Of a stretch of 64,000 nucleotides of DNA, positions 46,171 to 57,100 are shown one piece after another. The stretch spans positions 124,001 through 188,000 of the forward strand of contig JACRDT010000007.1 of assembly GCA_016212795.1 (NCBI GenBank), read 5' to 3'. The notes under the pieces are model-generated. The model was given only the letters and a program-made list of their open reading frames with translations. It was not told the origin of the DNA and searched no databases. The position numbers and the translations under genes are program-made. Every line of letters starts with the position of its first letter. Positions within the stretch are counted from its first letter, which is position 1. Source of the stretch: Elusimicrobiota bacterium (GTDB taxonomy: Bacteria; Elusimicrobiota; Elusimicrobia; UBA1565; UBA9628).

Positions 46171-47700
46171 ATGGGTCGTCTTGCGCCTTGTCAGCCGAAG
46201 GCTGACGCCTGGGTGCCCCGCGGGTCGGGCCTCATGCTCGTGTTCGCCCTTTCGGTCACGGCCTACTGGCTGGCGGCCAAGTGCTTCCTGTTCTGGGGTC
46301 TGGACTACAAGAGCGACGCCTACGTCTGCCTGCAGCTCGGCCGGAACTTCGTCGAGCGCGGCCTCTGGCTGGTGGACAACTGCTTCGGCCGCTATTCCGC
46401 CACGCACAACCACTACGCCGTCCTGCTCTTCGGCCCGCTGCTCAGCGCCTTCGGGCTCTACGGCCTCTTCCTGGGGACCTCGCTCCTCAACGGGCTCGCC
46501 ATGGCCTGGCTCGCCCGCAGGCCGGAGCTCTCGGCGCGCTTCAAGTGGGGCTGGCTCCTCGCGTTCGCCAGCCCCCTGGCGTTCTATCTCTTCGACGACC
46601 CGCGGGAGGGCTGGCACCTGGAGCAGCTCTACCCGGCGGCGGCCGCGCTGTCGACGTTGAGCCTGCTGGCCGGGCGGCGCGCCGCGGCCGCGGCGTCCCT
46701 GGCCCTGCTCATCCTCATCAAGGAGGACGCCGCGTTCGTGGGCGCCGCGATCACGCTGGCGGTCCTGCTCGTGGCCGGAAGAGGAGATCGGCCGGCCGCC
46801 GCCCGGCGCTCCCGGGCCCGTCCGGCCGTCTTGGCGCTCCTCGGATGGGGCGTCGTCCTGGGGGCGGGCTTCGCGTTCCTGAACTGGCAGAGGACCCTCT
46901 GGAACCCGGGCCTCTCGGCCTGGGATGCCAGGGCCACCCAGGCGGTCTCGGTGCTGGTCCAGGGGCTGGGCGACGCGGGCTACCGGGGCTACCTGCTCTC
47001 GACGCTGGGGTCCGCCCTGGCCGCGGTCCTCGTCGCCGCCCTGTTCTTCCCTCCCGCCGTGGCCGGCCGGACGCTGGCGCACTTCGCCTGGCTCGGCGTT
47101 CCGGTGGTCGCGGTCCAGACCTTCTCGGCGGCGTTCTACGGCGCCGACCCGTACTACGGTCTGCTCTGGCCTCCTCGGTTCGCGCCGATGTGGGGCGTCT
47201 TCCTCGGCATCGCCGTCTGCGCGGCGTGGGAGCGTCCCGAGCGGGCCGGACGGCCCCGCCTGCCCGCCTGGGCGGCCGCCGCCCTGGCCGTCGCGGCCAT
47301 GGCCCTGCAGGTCAGGCTCGTCCGGAGCGTCCGGGGCTATGTCTTCCTCGACCGGTTCCTGCCGTTCCTCCCCGGCCCGGCGAGCAGGCTCGACCTGGCC
47401 AAGCTCGAGCCGGAGGAGATCGGGTTCGTCGAGCGGCTCTCACGGGAGATCCCCCGGCGGACCCCGGTCATGACCGAGGGCGTCTTCTTCCGCTACTTCC
47501 ACCGGCACGACATCGTCTGGCCTCTGCCGATGGGAGCGCGCAAGCGGCCCGAGTACATCCTGTGCGACGAGCGGATGCGCTACCCCCGGGACTACGGCGA
47601 GGATTGCCTGAGGCTCCTGGCCGAGGCGGGCGCGTCGAGCCCCGTGCGGCGGGTGGGCGGGCTGGCGCTCGTGGCCCTGGGGCCCCCGGAGCCGCGATGA
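46171..47700 (+). CDS. DUF2079-like multi-TM membrane protein
   Basis: DYKSDAYVCLQLGRNFVERGLWLVDNCFGRYSATHNHYAVLLFGPLLSAFGLYGLF; ILIKEDAAF. Confidence 0.65.
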   Translation: MGRLAPCQPKADAWVPRGSGLMLVFALSVTAYWLAAKCFLFWGLDYKSDAYVCLQLGRNFVERGLWLVDNCFGRYSATHNHYAVLLFGPLLSAFGLYGLFLGTSLLNGLAMAWLARRPELSARFKWGWLLAFASPLAFYLFDDPREGWHLEQLYPAAAALSTLSLLAGRRAAAAASLALLILIKEDAAFVGAAITLAVLLVAGRGDRPAAARRSRARPAVLALLGWGVVLGAGFAFLNWQRTLWNPGLSAWDARATQAVSVLVQGLGDAGYRGYLLSTLGSALAAVLVAALFFPPAVAGRTLAHFAWLGVPVVAVQTFSAAFYGADPYYGLLWPPRFAPMWGVFLGIAVCAAWERPERAGRPRLPAWAAAALAVAAMALQVRLVRSVRGYVFLDRFLPFLPGPASRLDLAKLEPEEIGFVERLSREIPRRTPVMTEGVFFRYFHRHDIVWPLPMGARKRPEYILCDERMRYPRDYGEDCLRLLAEAGASSPVRRVGGLALVALGPPEPR

Positions 47701-47714
47701 ATCTCGGGATATGA

Positions 47715-47720
47715 TATCCT
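47715..47720 (+). promoter_or_regulatory. -10 box TATCCT, 6 nt from GTG start at 47727
   Basis: TATCCT-CACGTC-GTG. Confidence 0.5.
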
Positions 47721-47726
47721 CACGTC

Positions 47727-49232
47727 GTGCATAGGGAGGCCTTGGTGATCCATTCCATCCTCGCCGGTCTGCTGGTGATGGGCCCCTTGGCCGGCCGCGC
47801 CGGGGGCGAGGACGTGCGGCTGCAGGCGTCCGGGACCTTCTATCCCTCGTCCGCGCCGGAGCTGCGCGCGGCGGTGGATTCCTTCCTCGCCCACGCCTCG
47901 AGCTCGGGCGTCGCGGGAGAACTCCTCGGCCTACTGGCGCCCCACGCCGGCTACGTCTACTCCGGCGAGACCGCCGGGAAGGCTTACGCGCTGCTCAAGG
48001 GCCGGCGCTACGACACGGTCGTGATCCTGTCCGCCGGGCACCGCTACGCCGTCCGCGGGGCCGCCACCCTCGCGGACGGGTCCTTGGGCACCCCGTTGGG
48101 CGACGTCCCCATCGACGCGGCGATGGTCAAGCGGCTGCGCGCCCTCACCGGAGCCGTCGACGTCGCGCCGAAGGCCTTCCTGGAGGAGCACGCCGTCGAG
48201 GTGCAGCTGCCCTTCCTGCAGCGCGTCCTCAAGGGGGGCTTCAAGGTGGTCCCGCTCCTCATGAACACCGAGGAGGCCGGAATGTCCCGGGAGGTCGGCC
48301 TGGCCGTGGCCAAGGTGCTCAAGCTAGGCTCGGTCCTGCTCGTCGTCTCCTCCGACCTTTCCCACTATCCTCCCAAGGACATGGCGCGGACCGTGGACAC
48401 CGCTTCTCTCGCGGCGCTCGTGCGCCGGCCCGACGACCCGGAGTATTGGTGGCGCGCCAACCAGATGCTGCTCGCCCGCGGCCCCAAGAGCCTGGGGACC
48501 ACCTACTGCGGCCACGCCGGGGTCCTGGCCGCGCTCTTCGCCATGAGGGAGTTGGGCGGCACGGGCCAGCTCCTGTCCTACACCAACTCGGGGGAGCTCG
48601 CCATCGGCGACGCGTCGCGCACGGTGGGCTACGCCGCGCTGGCCTGGGTCAAGGGCAAGGTGGAGCCCAAGCTCCAGCCCGTCCCCAGGGAGTCGAGGAA
48701 GAAGCTCCTCCAACTGGCCCGCCGTGCCATGACGCTCAAGGTCGCCAAGGGCGAGGACCCGTCGACGGCGCTATGGCGCGAGCCCGAGTTCAATCTGCCG
48801 GAGGCCGTGTTCGTCACGCTGCACCGCAAGGACGCGCCCAAACGCGGGGACCTCAGGGGCTGCATCGGCAGCCTCGTGCCGGACATGCCGCTGGCCGAGG
48901 CCGTCCAGCACTACGCGATCCAGGCCGCGCTCCACGACCCGCGCTTCCCTCCGGTCGAGGCCCGCGAGCTCGACAACCTGCGCGTCGAGATCTCCCGCCT
49001 GAGCCCCTTTCGCAAGGCCAGGAGCCATGCCGAGGTCAGGCGCGGCCAGGGCGTCGTCCTCGCCCAGGGCGGCCGCCGGGGGCTCTTCCTCCCCCAGGTC
49101 TGGGACGACCTGGCGGACAAGGAGGACTTCCTCGGCGAGCTGTGCTCGCAGAAGGCCCACCTGCCCCGGGACTGCTGGAAGGACCCCAAGACCGAGATCC
49201 AGGTCTTCGACGACGAAGCGTTCGAGGAGTAG
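47727..49232 (+). CDS. Memo-like (AmmeMemoRadiSam B) + AMMECR1 (AmmeMemoRadiSam A) fusion with signal-peptide-like N-terminus
   Basis: LLAPHAGYVYSGETAGKAYALL, EHAVEVQLPFLQ, VSSDLSHYPP (Memo); RGDLRGCIGSLVPDMPLAEAV (AMMECR1). Confidence 0.9.
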   Translation: MHREALVIHSILAGLLVMGPLAGRAGGEDVRLQASGTFYPSSAPELRAAVDSFLAHASSSGVAGELLGLLAPHAGYVYSGETAGKAYALLKGRRYDTVVILSAGHRYAVRGAATLADGSLGTPLGDVPIDAAMVKRLRALTGAVDVAPKAFLEEHAVEVQLPFLQRVLKGGFKVVPLLMNTEEAGMSREVGLAVAKVLKLGSVLLVVSSDLSHYPPKDMARTVDTASLAALVRRPDDPEYWWRANQMLLARGPKSLGTTYCGHAGVLAALFAMRELGGTGQLLSYTNSGELAIGDASRTVGYAALAWVKGKVEPKLQPVPRESRKKLLQLARRAMTLKVAKGEDPSTALWREPEFNLPEAVFVTLHRKDAPKRGDLRGCIGSLVPDMPLAEAVQHYAIQAALHDPRFPPVEARELDNLRVEISRLSPFRKARSHAEVRRGQGVVLAQGGRRGLFLPQVWDDLADKEDFLGELCSQKAHLPRDCWKDPKTEIQVFDDEAFEE

Positions 49233-49234
49233 TC

Positions 49235-49370
49235 ACTCGCCTCCCCCGCGGGGAGGCGAGTAGTTGAGGGGGCATATTCTGTTTCATAAGGAGCTCCCTG
49301 ATGAAACGGCATCGACCCCCCCGCTACTCGCCCCCCCGTACTTGATCCTCCCAAACGGGGGGGGGCGAGT
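49235..49370. repeat. REPIN/MITE-like double-hairpin element, copy D (inverted relative to copy A)
   Basis: ACTCGCCTCCCCCGCGGGGAGGCGAGTAG...CTGTTTCATAAGGAGCTCCCTGATGAAACGGCAT...CTACTCGCCCCCCC...GGGGGGGGGCGAGT. Confidence 0.85.
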
Positions 49371-51118
49371 TACTTCCTGAGCGCGTCGAGGGCGGAGCGC
49401 ATCTTGCGGGCCATGGCCTGGCCCTTGGGGGTCGCGTACTTGGCGTCGCCGTCAAGCTGGTTCACCGCGTTCTGGAGGGCTTCCAGCGAGCCCTTGGCGC
49501 CGGCGGCGGCGAGGGCCTGGGCCGCCTCGGCGGCCACCTCCGGGTCGGCGTGGAAGATGCAGGTCTGGACCGTCCGGCCGGTCTCCCGGTCCCCGATGGC
49601 GCCGATCAGGCGGATGGCGAGGAGCTTGTTGGCGTTCGTCGCGGCCGGCGAATCGAACTCCTCGTCGAGGACGGCGTTGACCGCCCCGACCGCCTGCCTG
49701 CCCAGCGGCCGGAGGTCCGAGGCCCTGGACAGGAGGAGCCCGAGGATCTCCCCCCGCCGCTGCGAGCCGCGGGGCGCGGCCGCCAGGCTGTCCAGCAGCG
49801 CCCTGGCGGAGGAGCCGCGCTCCGGAGCCGGGGGGACGGGCCGGTGCTTGGGTTGCGGCGCTTTCGCGGGGAGCGGGGGAGGGGCGGCCGTCGGCTCGGC
49901 CGCAGGCTCGGGCGCGGCGACGGAGGGCTCCCGCTCGGCCGCCGCGGTCGCGAGCCCGGGAGCGCTCGGCTGTTCCATCCGCTCGACCTGCCGCGGCCTC
50001 GGCGGCGCGGCGGCCTCGGGCCGGCCGTCGGCGGCCCGGCCCCCTTGGGCCAGGCCGTCGTCGGCGCGCTTGCGCCGGGCCTGCCCGCCCCAACGCGCCG
50101 AGAGGGTGAAGCGGTGGGTCGCGCCCAGGTCGCCGGCGGACATGAAGGCGTAGTCGAGCTGATAGTCGTGGATCTTCATGCCCAGGCCCGCCGACAGGCC
50201 GGCTTGGATGCCGCCGTATTTGCCGAGGTCGGACGCCATCGACGAGTCGAATCCGATGCGGAGGGCCAGCGTCTTGCGCAGGAGGTACTCCGCCCCGGCT
50301 CGAAGGTTCACGGGCTCGTTGCTGCCCACGACCAGGTCCACGGCGGCCGCCCAGGAGGCCAGCTCGAAGCCGAGTCCGGTCCTCAGGAGCTGCGGCAGCC
50401 GGTACCCGCCCAACCCCGATCTCCCCCCCAGGTTCTGGAGGGCGACGCCCAGGGAGACCATGTCGCCCAGGGGCCTGGCCAGGACCCCGACGTCGAACGC
50501 CGCCGCGGACTCCTTGTCGTTGATGATGGATTCCTCCACCAGCTTCACGATGGCGCCGGCGCCCAGGCCGAGGTTCGATGAGGACGGCGACCAGCCGTAG
50601 CCGGCGGCGATCACCCTGGCCCAGGGCCGGACGGACCCCGTCATGGTGAAGCCGCCCGCGGGGTCGCTCTGGGTCAGGATGATCGGGGGCATGTCCAGGT
50701 AGGAGATCCCCGCGGCCACGCCCCCGTACCGGCCGAAATTGTGCCCGCCGGCGAGGTAGCCGTGGTTCATGTCGCTATGGAGCGAGTCGTAGGCGGCCTC
50801 GGCCTCGTTGGCATGGATGAATCCCAGTCCGCCGGGATTCCAATGGAGCCCGCCGGCCACGTCGCGGGCCAGCCCGGCGTACGCCCCGCCCATGGCCAGG
50901 CCTCTGGCGCCGTTCTCGATGCGGAGGATGCCGGCCGCCGTGGTCCCGGCCGCCGCGGCCCACGGCCCGGTCGTCGACACCAGCAAAGCGCACAGGAGCC
51001 CCGTCCAGGGCTTGCCCGCCGGAGACGGCGGCGGGAATGGAAGCGCCGCCGTCGCAGGCGAAATCCGTTCTCCTCTCGCCGGAGACGGCATGGACCCGTT
51101 CACTCTGTCTTCGCGCAT
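49370..51118 (-). CDS. PorV/PorQ-like outer-membrane protein with C-terminal HEAT-like region
   Basis: ILRIENGARGLAMGGAYAGLARDVAGGLHWNPGGLGFIHANEAEAAYDS; C-terminal DRETGRTVQTCIFHADPEVAAEAAQALAAAGAKGSLEALQNAV. Confidence 0.75.
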   Translation of the reverse strand: MREDRVNGSMPSPARGERISPATAALPFPPPSPAGKPWTGLLCALLVSTTGPWAAAAGTTAAGILRIENGARGLAMGGAYAGLARDVAGGLHWNPGGLGFIHANEAEAAYDSLHSDMNHGYLAGGHNFGRYGGVAAGISYLDMPPIILTQSDPAGGFTMTGSVRPWARVIAAGYGWSPSSSNLGLGAGAIVKLVEESIINDKESAAAFDVGVLARPLGDMVSLGVALQNLGGRSGLGGYRLPQLLRTGLGFELASWAAAVDLVVGSNEPVNLRAGAEYLLRKTLALRIGFDSSMASDLGKYGGIQAGLSAGLGMKIHDYQLDYAFMSAGDLGATHRFTLSARWGGQARRKRADDGLAQGGRAADGRPEAAAPPRPRQVERMEQPSAPGLATAAAEREPSVAAPEPAAEPTAAPPPLPAKAPQPKHRPVPPAPERGSSARALLDSLAAAPRGSQRRGEILGLLLSRASDLRPLGRQAVGAVNAVLDEEFDSPAATNANKLLAIRLIGAIGDRETGRTVQTCIFHADPEVAAEAAQALAAAGAKGSLEALQNAVNQLDGDAKYATPKGQAMARKMRSALDALRK

Positions 51119-54100
51119 GTCCCCGTCATGACCGATTCCGACGCGCCCCGGATCACCCTGAGCTGATAGCGGTAGAGCCCTCGAGCGACTTCCTGCCCGT
51201 TCATGTCCTTGCCGTTCCAGGCCGTCTCGTTGAAGCCCGGCGCCTTGCCCGACTGGTAGATGGTGTTCACGAGCTGGCCCGACATGGAGTAGATCCTGAT
51301 CGAGACGTCGCCGCCCTGCGTCAGGACGTAGGCGAACTTGGTCCCGGCGCGGCCGAAGGGGTTCGGGTAGTTGACCGAGTTGCCGGTCTGCTGGTTGAAC
51401 GCCGCGGCCACGGAGATGGCCGAGTTCATGACCACCACGCACCCCCCGGTGCCCGCGCAGTTGGCTCCCTTCCAGCCGGCGAAGGTGGAGGTGACGGGCC
51501 GTTGGGCCGAGAGCGCCACCACGGTCTCATCCGTGAATTCCGCCGTGCAGGTCTCGCCGCAGTCGATCCCGGCCGGGGTGCTGAAGACCGCTCCCGGGCC
51601 CATCCTGACCACCGTCAGGGTGTACCGCGGCCGCGCCCCGCTCCCGCAGTCGACGTACCATCCCACCAGGTCGTTCGCGTCGACCTCGAAGAAGGAGCCT
51701 GCCCTCGGGCCCGAGGCGGAGCACGCCGTGATCCTCGACCCGGCGGCCAGGAGGCTGGCGTCCACGTTGACCGCGATGTTCGCGTCGCCGAAGCCGACGT
51801 AGGCCAGGGTGGAGACCGCGACGCCGCCGAGGAACTTGACCGCCGTGGCGCCGGCCGGCACGCCGGCGAACGTCATGGAGGCGACCGACACCTTGGCCGT
51901 CTGGCTGGCGATGAGGAGCCCGAACCGCGGGCCCTTGATCGTGTCGGACGTGGAGCTGATCGCGCCGGTGTTGGCTGAATCCAGGTAGACGCCGAACCCG
52001 TCGGGGCCGCCGGTGATGGTGTTCGACGACGACGACAGGCCGGCGGCGCCGCCCGTCACCCACAAACCGCGGCCGGTCGAGTCCGTCGCCGCCAGGACGC
52101 TGCCCTTGATGACCGTGCCGGTGGAGCCGCCGACCAGGACGGCGTTCGGGCCCTGGATGTAGGAGCCCGTGATCGTGTTCGAGGCGACGCCGCCCAGGGA
52201 GAGGGCGGCGGAGCCGGCGGCGTCGCTCGTGACGGTGCTCTGGCTGAGGGTGTTGGCGTTGGAGTTAGAGGATAGGATCAAGCCTTGGCCGCCGAGGATG
52301 AAACTCTGCGCGACGGTGTTGGAGGAACTCTCGATCGCCTCGAGGGCCGCGTCCCCCCCGCTGGCGGTCTCCACCCTGCTGAGGGTGATGCTGTTGCAGC
52401 AGGCGTAGCCCAGGCGGGCCGCCCGGCCGGCGGGATTGGAGATGCGGCTGCGCGTGACGGTGTTCGACGACGCCCCGTTCAGGAAGAGGGCGTCGAGGCC
52501 GGCCGACGCGCAGGTCATCGTGCTCGCGGTCACGGAGCTCCAGGAGCCGGTCAGCACGAGCCCGTAGCCGCCTTGCGCGGTGACGCTCGAGTTCGAGACC
52601 GCGCTCCGGCTGGAGACGGCGATGCCCGCCGTGAGGATGTGGCCCCCGCCGTCCACGTTGACGCTGCTGATGGCGACGTCGGCGGAGGAGGCGAGCACGC
52701 CGTAGGACATCGCGTTGGTCCCCAGCACGTTGATGCCGGCGATGGAGACGCTGTCGTTGCGGATGATGAACGCGCCGTTGGAGGCGGCGGGAGGGCTCAC
52801 CACCGGAGCGGAGCTGACGAAACCCGGGTCCGCCATGATCCTGACCCGGAACCCGTTGTTCGCGAACCCTTGGACCGTCACCTGCTCCGCGTAGGTCTGG
52901 GTGTCCCTGACGACCACGCAGGCGTCGCCGGCGAGGTTCTTGGCGAGGGCGTCCACCGCCGACTGGATCGTCTTGTGACGGAGGCTGCCGTCGAGCTTGA
53001 CGTCGGCGAGCGTCGAGCAGTTGGAGGGCGGCGTAGGCGTGACGCAGCCGGCCAGCCATTCGACGTAGCCGGCCGGGTCGTTCTCGTAGGCGGGGCCCGC
53101 CATGGAGCCGGACGCGTCGCACAGGGCGATGCGCGACCCGGCGGCCAGGAGGCTGCCGTTCACGTTGACCGACAGGCCCGGACCGGCGAAGGATACGTAG
53201 GTGAGCGTGGCCACCTCGACGCCGGCCAGGAACTGGAGGGCGGTGGCGCCGGCGGCCAGCCCCGAGAACGTCATGGACGCGACCGTGATCTTGGCGGGCT
53301 GGGCGTCCACGACCATGCCGTAGAGGGCCGCCGTGACGGTCGTGGAGGCGAGGGTGATCGAGCCCGTGTTGCCCGCTTCCAGCGACAGGCCTCCTCCCGA
53401 CGCCCCTCCCAGGATGGTGTTGGAGGACATGGAGAGGCCGACGCTCCCTCCCGTCAGCTGCAGCCCCCAGCCCCCCGGGTCGGCGGCCGCCAGGACGCTG
53501 GCGTCGACGGCCGTGCCGGTGGAACCGGAGATGAAGACCGCGGGGGAGCCCCGCACCGATGAGTAGCTGATGGTGTTGAACGCGGCGCTCGTGAGGTCGA
53601 CGCCCGCCTGGCCCGCGGCGTTGGCGGTGATGGCGCTCAGCGTGACGACGTTGAAGCTGGAGTTGGCCAGGAAGAAGGCCCCGCGGCCGGAGGGATTGTC
53701 GATCGAGGTCTGGGTGACGACGTTGCTGGCGACCCCCACCATCTGCAGCGCCGGGGAGGTCGAGTTCGTCGCGATGGTGCTCAGTCGGATCGTGTTGTAG
53801 GCCGTGAAATAGGCCGAGGAGAGGGACTCCAGGTAGACGGCGTTGCTCGAAGGGTTGACGATGTAGCTCCCGGTGACGGTGTTCCCCCTGACGCCGCGCA
53901 GGTGCAGGGCCGGGAAGAACCCGGTCGCGTTGCTGGCGATGGTGCTCTGGCTGATCGTGTTCCAGTCGGAGGCGGTGGAAAGCTGGGCCCCTCCCCCGGC
54001 GGGCGCGCCGAAGTGGCATTGGGTGAACGTGTTGGAGGCGGCGTTGGTCGCGTAGAGCGCCTGGGTCGCCCCGGTGGTGGTGAAGGTGCTTTGGGAGAAG

Positions 54101-57100
54101 GAGTTGTAGCCCGCGCCCAAGAGCAGATACAGCGGGCGGCCCGCGCCCGAGATGAAGGACTGCGAGACGGCGTTCGACGAGGAGCCGCTGATGGTCAGGC
54201 CGTCGTTCAAGGAGGCGATCGTGAGCTGGCTCAGGGCGTTGTAGCTCGAGCTCCCTTGGATGCTCACGCCTTTGCCGAGCGCGTTATAGAAGGAAGACCG
54301 CTGGAAGGTGTTGGTGCTGGAGCCCGCGTCCAGCACGACGGCGGGCCTGCCCGCCCCGCCCACGAACGTGCTCAGGCTGACCGAGTTGTACTGGGCGCCG
54401 AGGAAACAGGCGCCGCCGCCCGCCGGCGCGCTGGCGACGAAGGCCGTGAAGGTGTTGGAGGACGCCCCGGTCAGGTACAGGGCATAGGACCCGGCCTGGG
54501 CCGAGCTGTAGGAGACCGAGGTCCCGATGGCCCCCGTGGTGAGCCACACGCCGTGCGCTGCCTGCACGGTGACGCTGGAATCCGAGACCGCGCTCCAGCT
54601 CGAGATCGCGATCCCGGCCGTCCCGATCTTGCCCGCGCTGTTAACGTTGACGCTGCTGATCGTGACGTAGGCGGAGGAGGCGAGCACGCCGTACGGCATG
54701 GCGTTGGCCCCCAGCACGTCGATGCCCCTGATGGAGACGCTGTCGTTGCGGATGACGAAGGCCCCGGTCGAGGAGGCCGGAGGGCTCACCACCGGGCGCA
54801 GGCCCGAGGCCGCGTCGGCGAAGATCGTGATCGAGGAGCCGTTGTTCGTGAATCCCTGCACCGTCACCTGCTCGGGATAGACGGCGCCGTCCAGGATCAC
54901 CACGCAGGAGTGCCCCGAGAGAGGGTTGTTGTCGGCTTTGAGGTCCGCCAGCGCCGCCGAGATGGTCGCGAAGGTGTGCCCCGAGCCGACGTCCTTGGTC
55001 ACCGCGCAGCCTGGGTGCAGCCCGAACCACCATTCCACGAGCGAGCCGGGGTCGTCCTCGAAGACCGGCCCCGTGCGCGCTCCGCGGTAGGCCTTCATCG
55101 TGATGCGCGAGGCGAGGTCGAGGGCCGAGGCGTTGACGTTGGCGCCGACGGTCGTGTCCTCGAAGTCGGCCAGGGTGATCGTCGAGACGAAGGTCCCGCC
55201 GAGGAAGTGGAACGCCGTGGCGCCGGCGGCGAGGCCGCGGAAGGTGATCGAGTCCACCGCGAGGCTGAAGCCCGCCGCCTGCGTGGCCAGGGCGACGCCG
55301 TAGCGGGAGGAGCCGACCGTCACGCTCCCGAGGGAGATGACGCCCGTGTTGTTCGCGTCGATGTAGAGGCCGATCCCCTGGCCGCCGCCGGCCAGCGCGC
55401 TGGAGGAGAGCGTCAGGTTGAGGCTGCCGCCGGCCAGCGCCAGCGCCGTCCCCGCCGTGTTGGTGCCGACGAGGACGCTGCCGCCGATGACGGTGCCGGT
55501 GGAGCCGGCGACGAAGGCCGCGGTGGAGCCCCGGAGGGTGGATCCGGAGACCGTGTTGCTGGCGCTGGAAAGGACGTAGAGCGCGTAGTACCCGGCCGCA
55601 TCGGAGGTCATGGCGCTCAGGGTGATGGTGTTGAAGTCCGCGCCGCTCTCCAGGCGGGCGCCGTCGCCGGCGAGGTTCTGGATGTAGGAGGCCGTCACCG
55701 TGTTGCGGCCGCTGGCGTCGGCCCCGAACGCGGCGCGGCCGGCCGCGTTGGAGACCATGGTGCTGAGGCTGATGGTGTTGCCGTCCGCGCCGGAGCGCAG
55801 CGCCGCGCCCCAGCCCGCGAGGTTCCTGATCGTGGAGGCCGTCACCGTGTTGCTGCCGCTGGCGGCGACCCAGAGCGCGGCGTAGCCGGCCGCGTTGGAG
55901 ATCATGGTGCTCTGGCGGATGGTGTTGCCGTCCGCGCCGGTCTCGAGGCGGGCGCCGTCGCCCGCGAGGTTCTGCATATAGGAACCGGCCACCGTGTTGC
56001 TGTCGCTGGCGGCGACCCAGAGCGCGGCATAGCCGGCCGCGTTGGAGATCATGGTGCTGAGGGTGATGGTGTTGTCGTGCGCGCCGGAGCGCAGCGCGGC
56101 GCCCCAGCCCGAGGGGTTCTGGATGTTGGAGCCCGTCACCGTGTTGCTGCCGGCGGCGTCGACGTAGAGCGCGCAGCGGCCGGCCGCGTTGGAGGTCATG
56201 GTGCTCAACGACACCGTGGCGTTCGAGCCCGCGATCAGCAGCCCGTCGGCGGACTGCACCGTGATGCTCGAATAGGACAGCGAGCTCCGGCTGCTGATGG
56301 CGACGCCGGCCGCGTAGATCTTGTTGTTGCTGTTGACGATGACCCTGCTGATCGCGGCGTCGGCGGACGACGTCAGCACGCCGTAGGGCATGGCGTTGGT
56401 CCCCAGGACGGTGAACCCGGCGAGCGTGACGCTGGCGTTGGCGATGACGAAGGCGGCCGTGGACGCGGCAGGGGGGCTGACCGTGACCGTCGCGCCCGGG
56501 GTCGACGAGATGACGACCCTGAACCCGTTGGTGTCGATGCCCTGGACCGTGACCTGCTCGGCGAAGGTCCCGCCGTTGACGAGCACGCAGTGGTCGCCGG
56601 CGGTCAGGGTCGTCGGGGCGGCGTTGACCGCGGCCTGGATGCTGGCGCCCCCGGCCGTCGCGGTCGCGTTCGTCCCGCAGCCGGGCGCGGCCCCGCCGGC
56701 CGCGATCACGTTGAGCACCTTGAAATCCGACGGCACGGCGTTCGACTGCGCCCAGAACAGGTAGTAGCCCGGCCTCAGGTAGGCCGGCACGCGGAAGGTC
56801 AGCGCGGTCGAGGACCAGGCGTTGGCGTAGATGGAGGTCGAGACATCCACGAGCATCGAGCCCGCGGAGAAGGACCCGGCGTTCCCGGTGTCCAGCGGCC
56901 GCAGGTAGGCCCTGGGCGCGTTGGCCGGGGAGGCCATCTGCGTGTTGCCGCCCGAGCCCTCCGAGACCCCGGTGAAGGTGCTGCCGGTCACGCTCACCCA
57001 GGCGCCGGTCGTGACGGAGACCGGGGTGGACCCCCACCCGTTGACCGCGAGGATCGCCGGCCGGGTGAAGGTCTTCGTGGCGATGTTGAAGTCGTATTCG

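Noticed and set aside
51014-51090. Palindromic element in the N-terminal extension of the PorV-like ORF (GCCGGAGACGGC twice, SPARGERISP peptide)
   Set aside because: Suggestive of another in-gene element, but no second full copy was found in this window and the match to the AAGAGGAGATC motif is weak.
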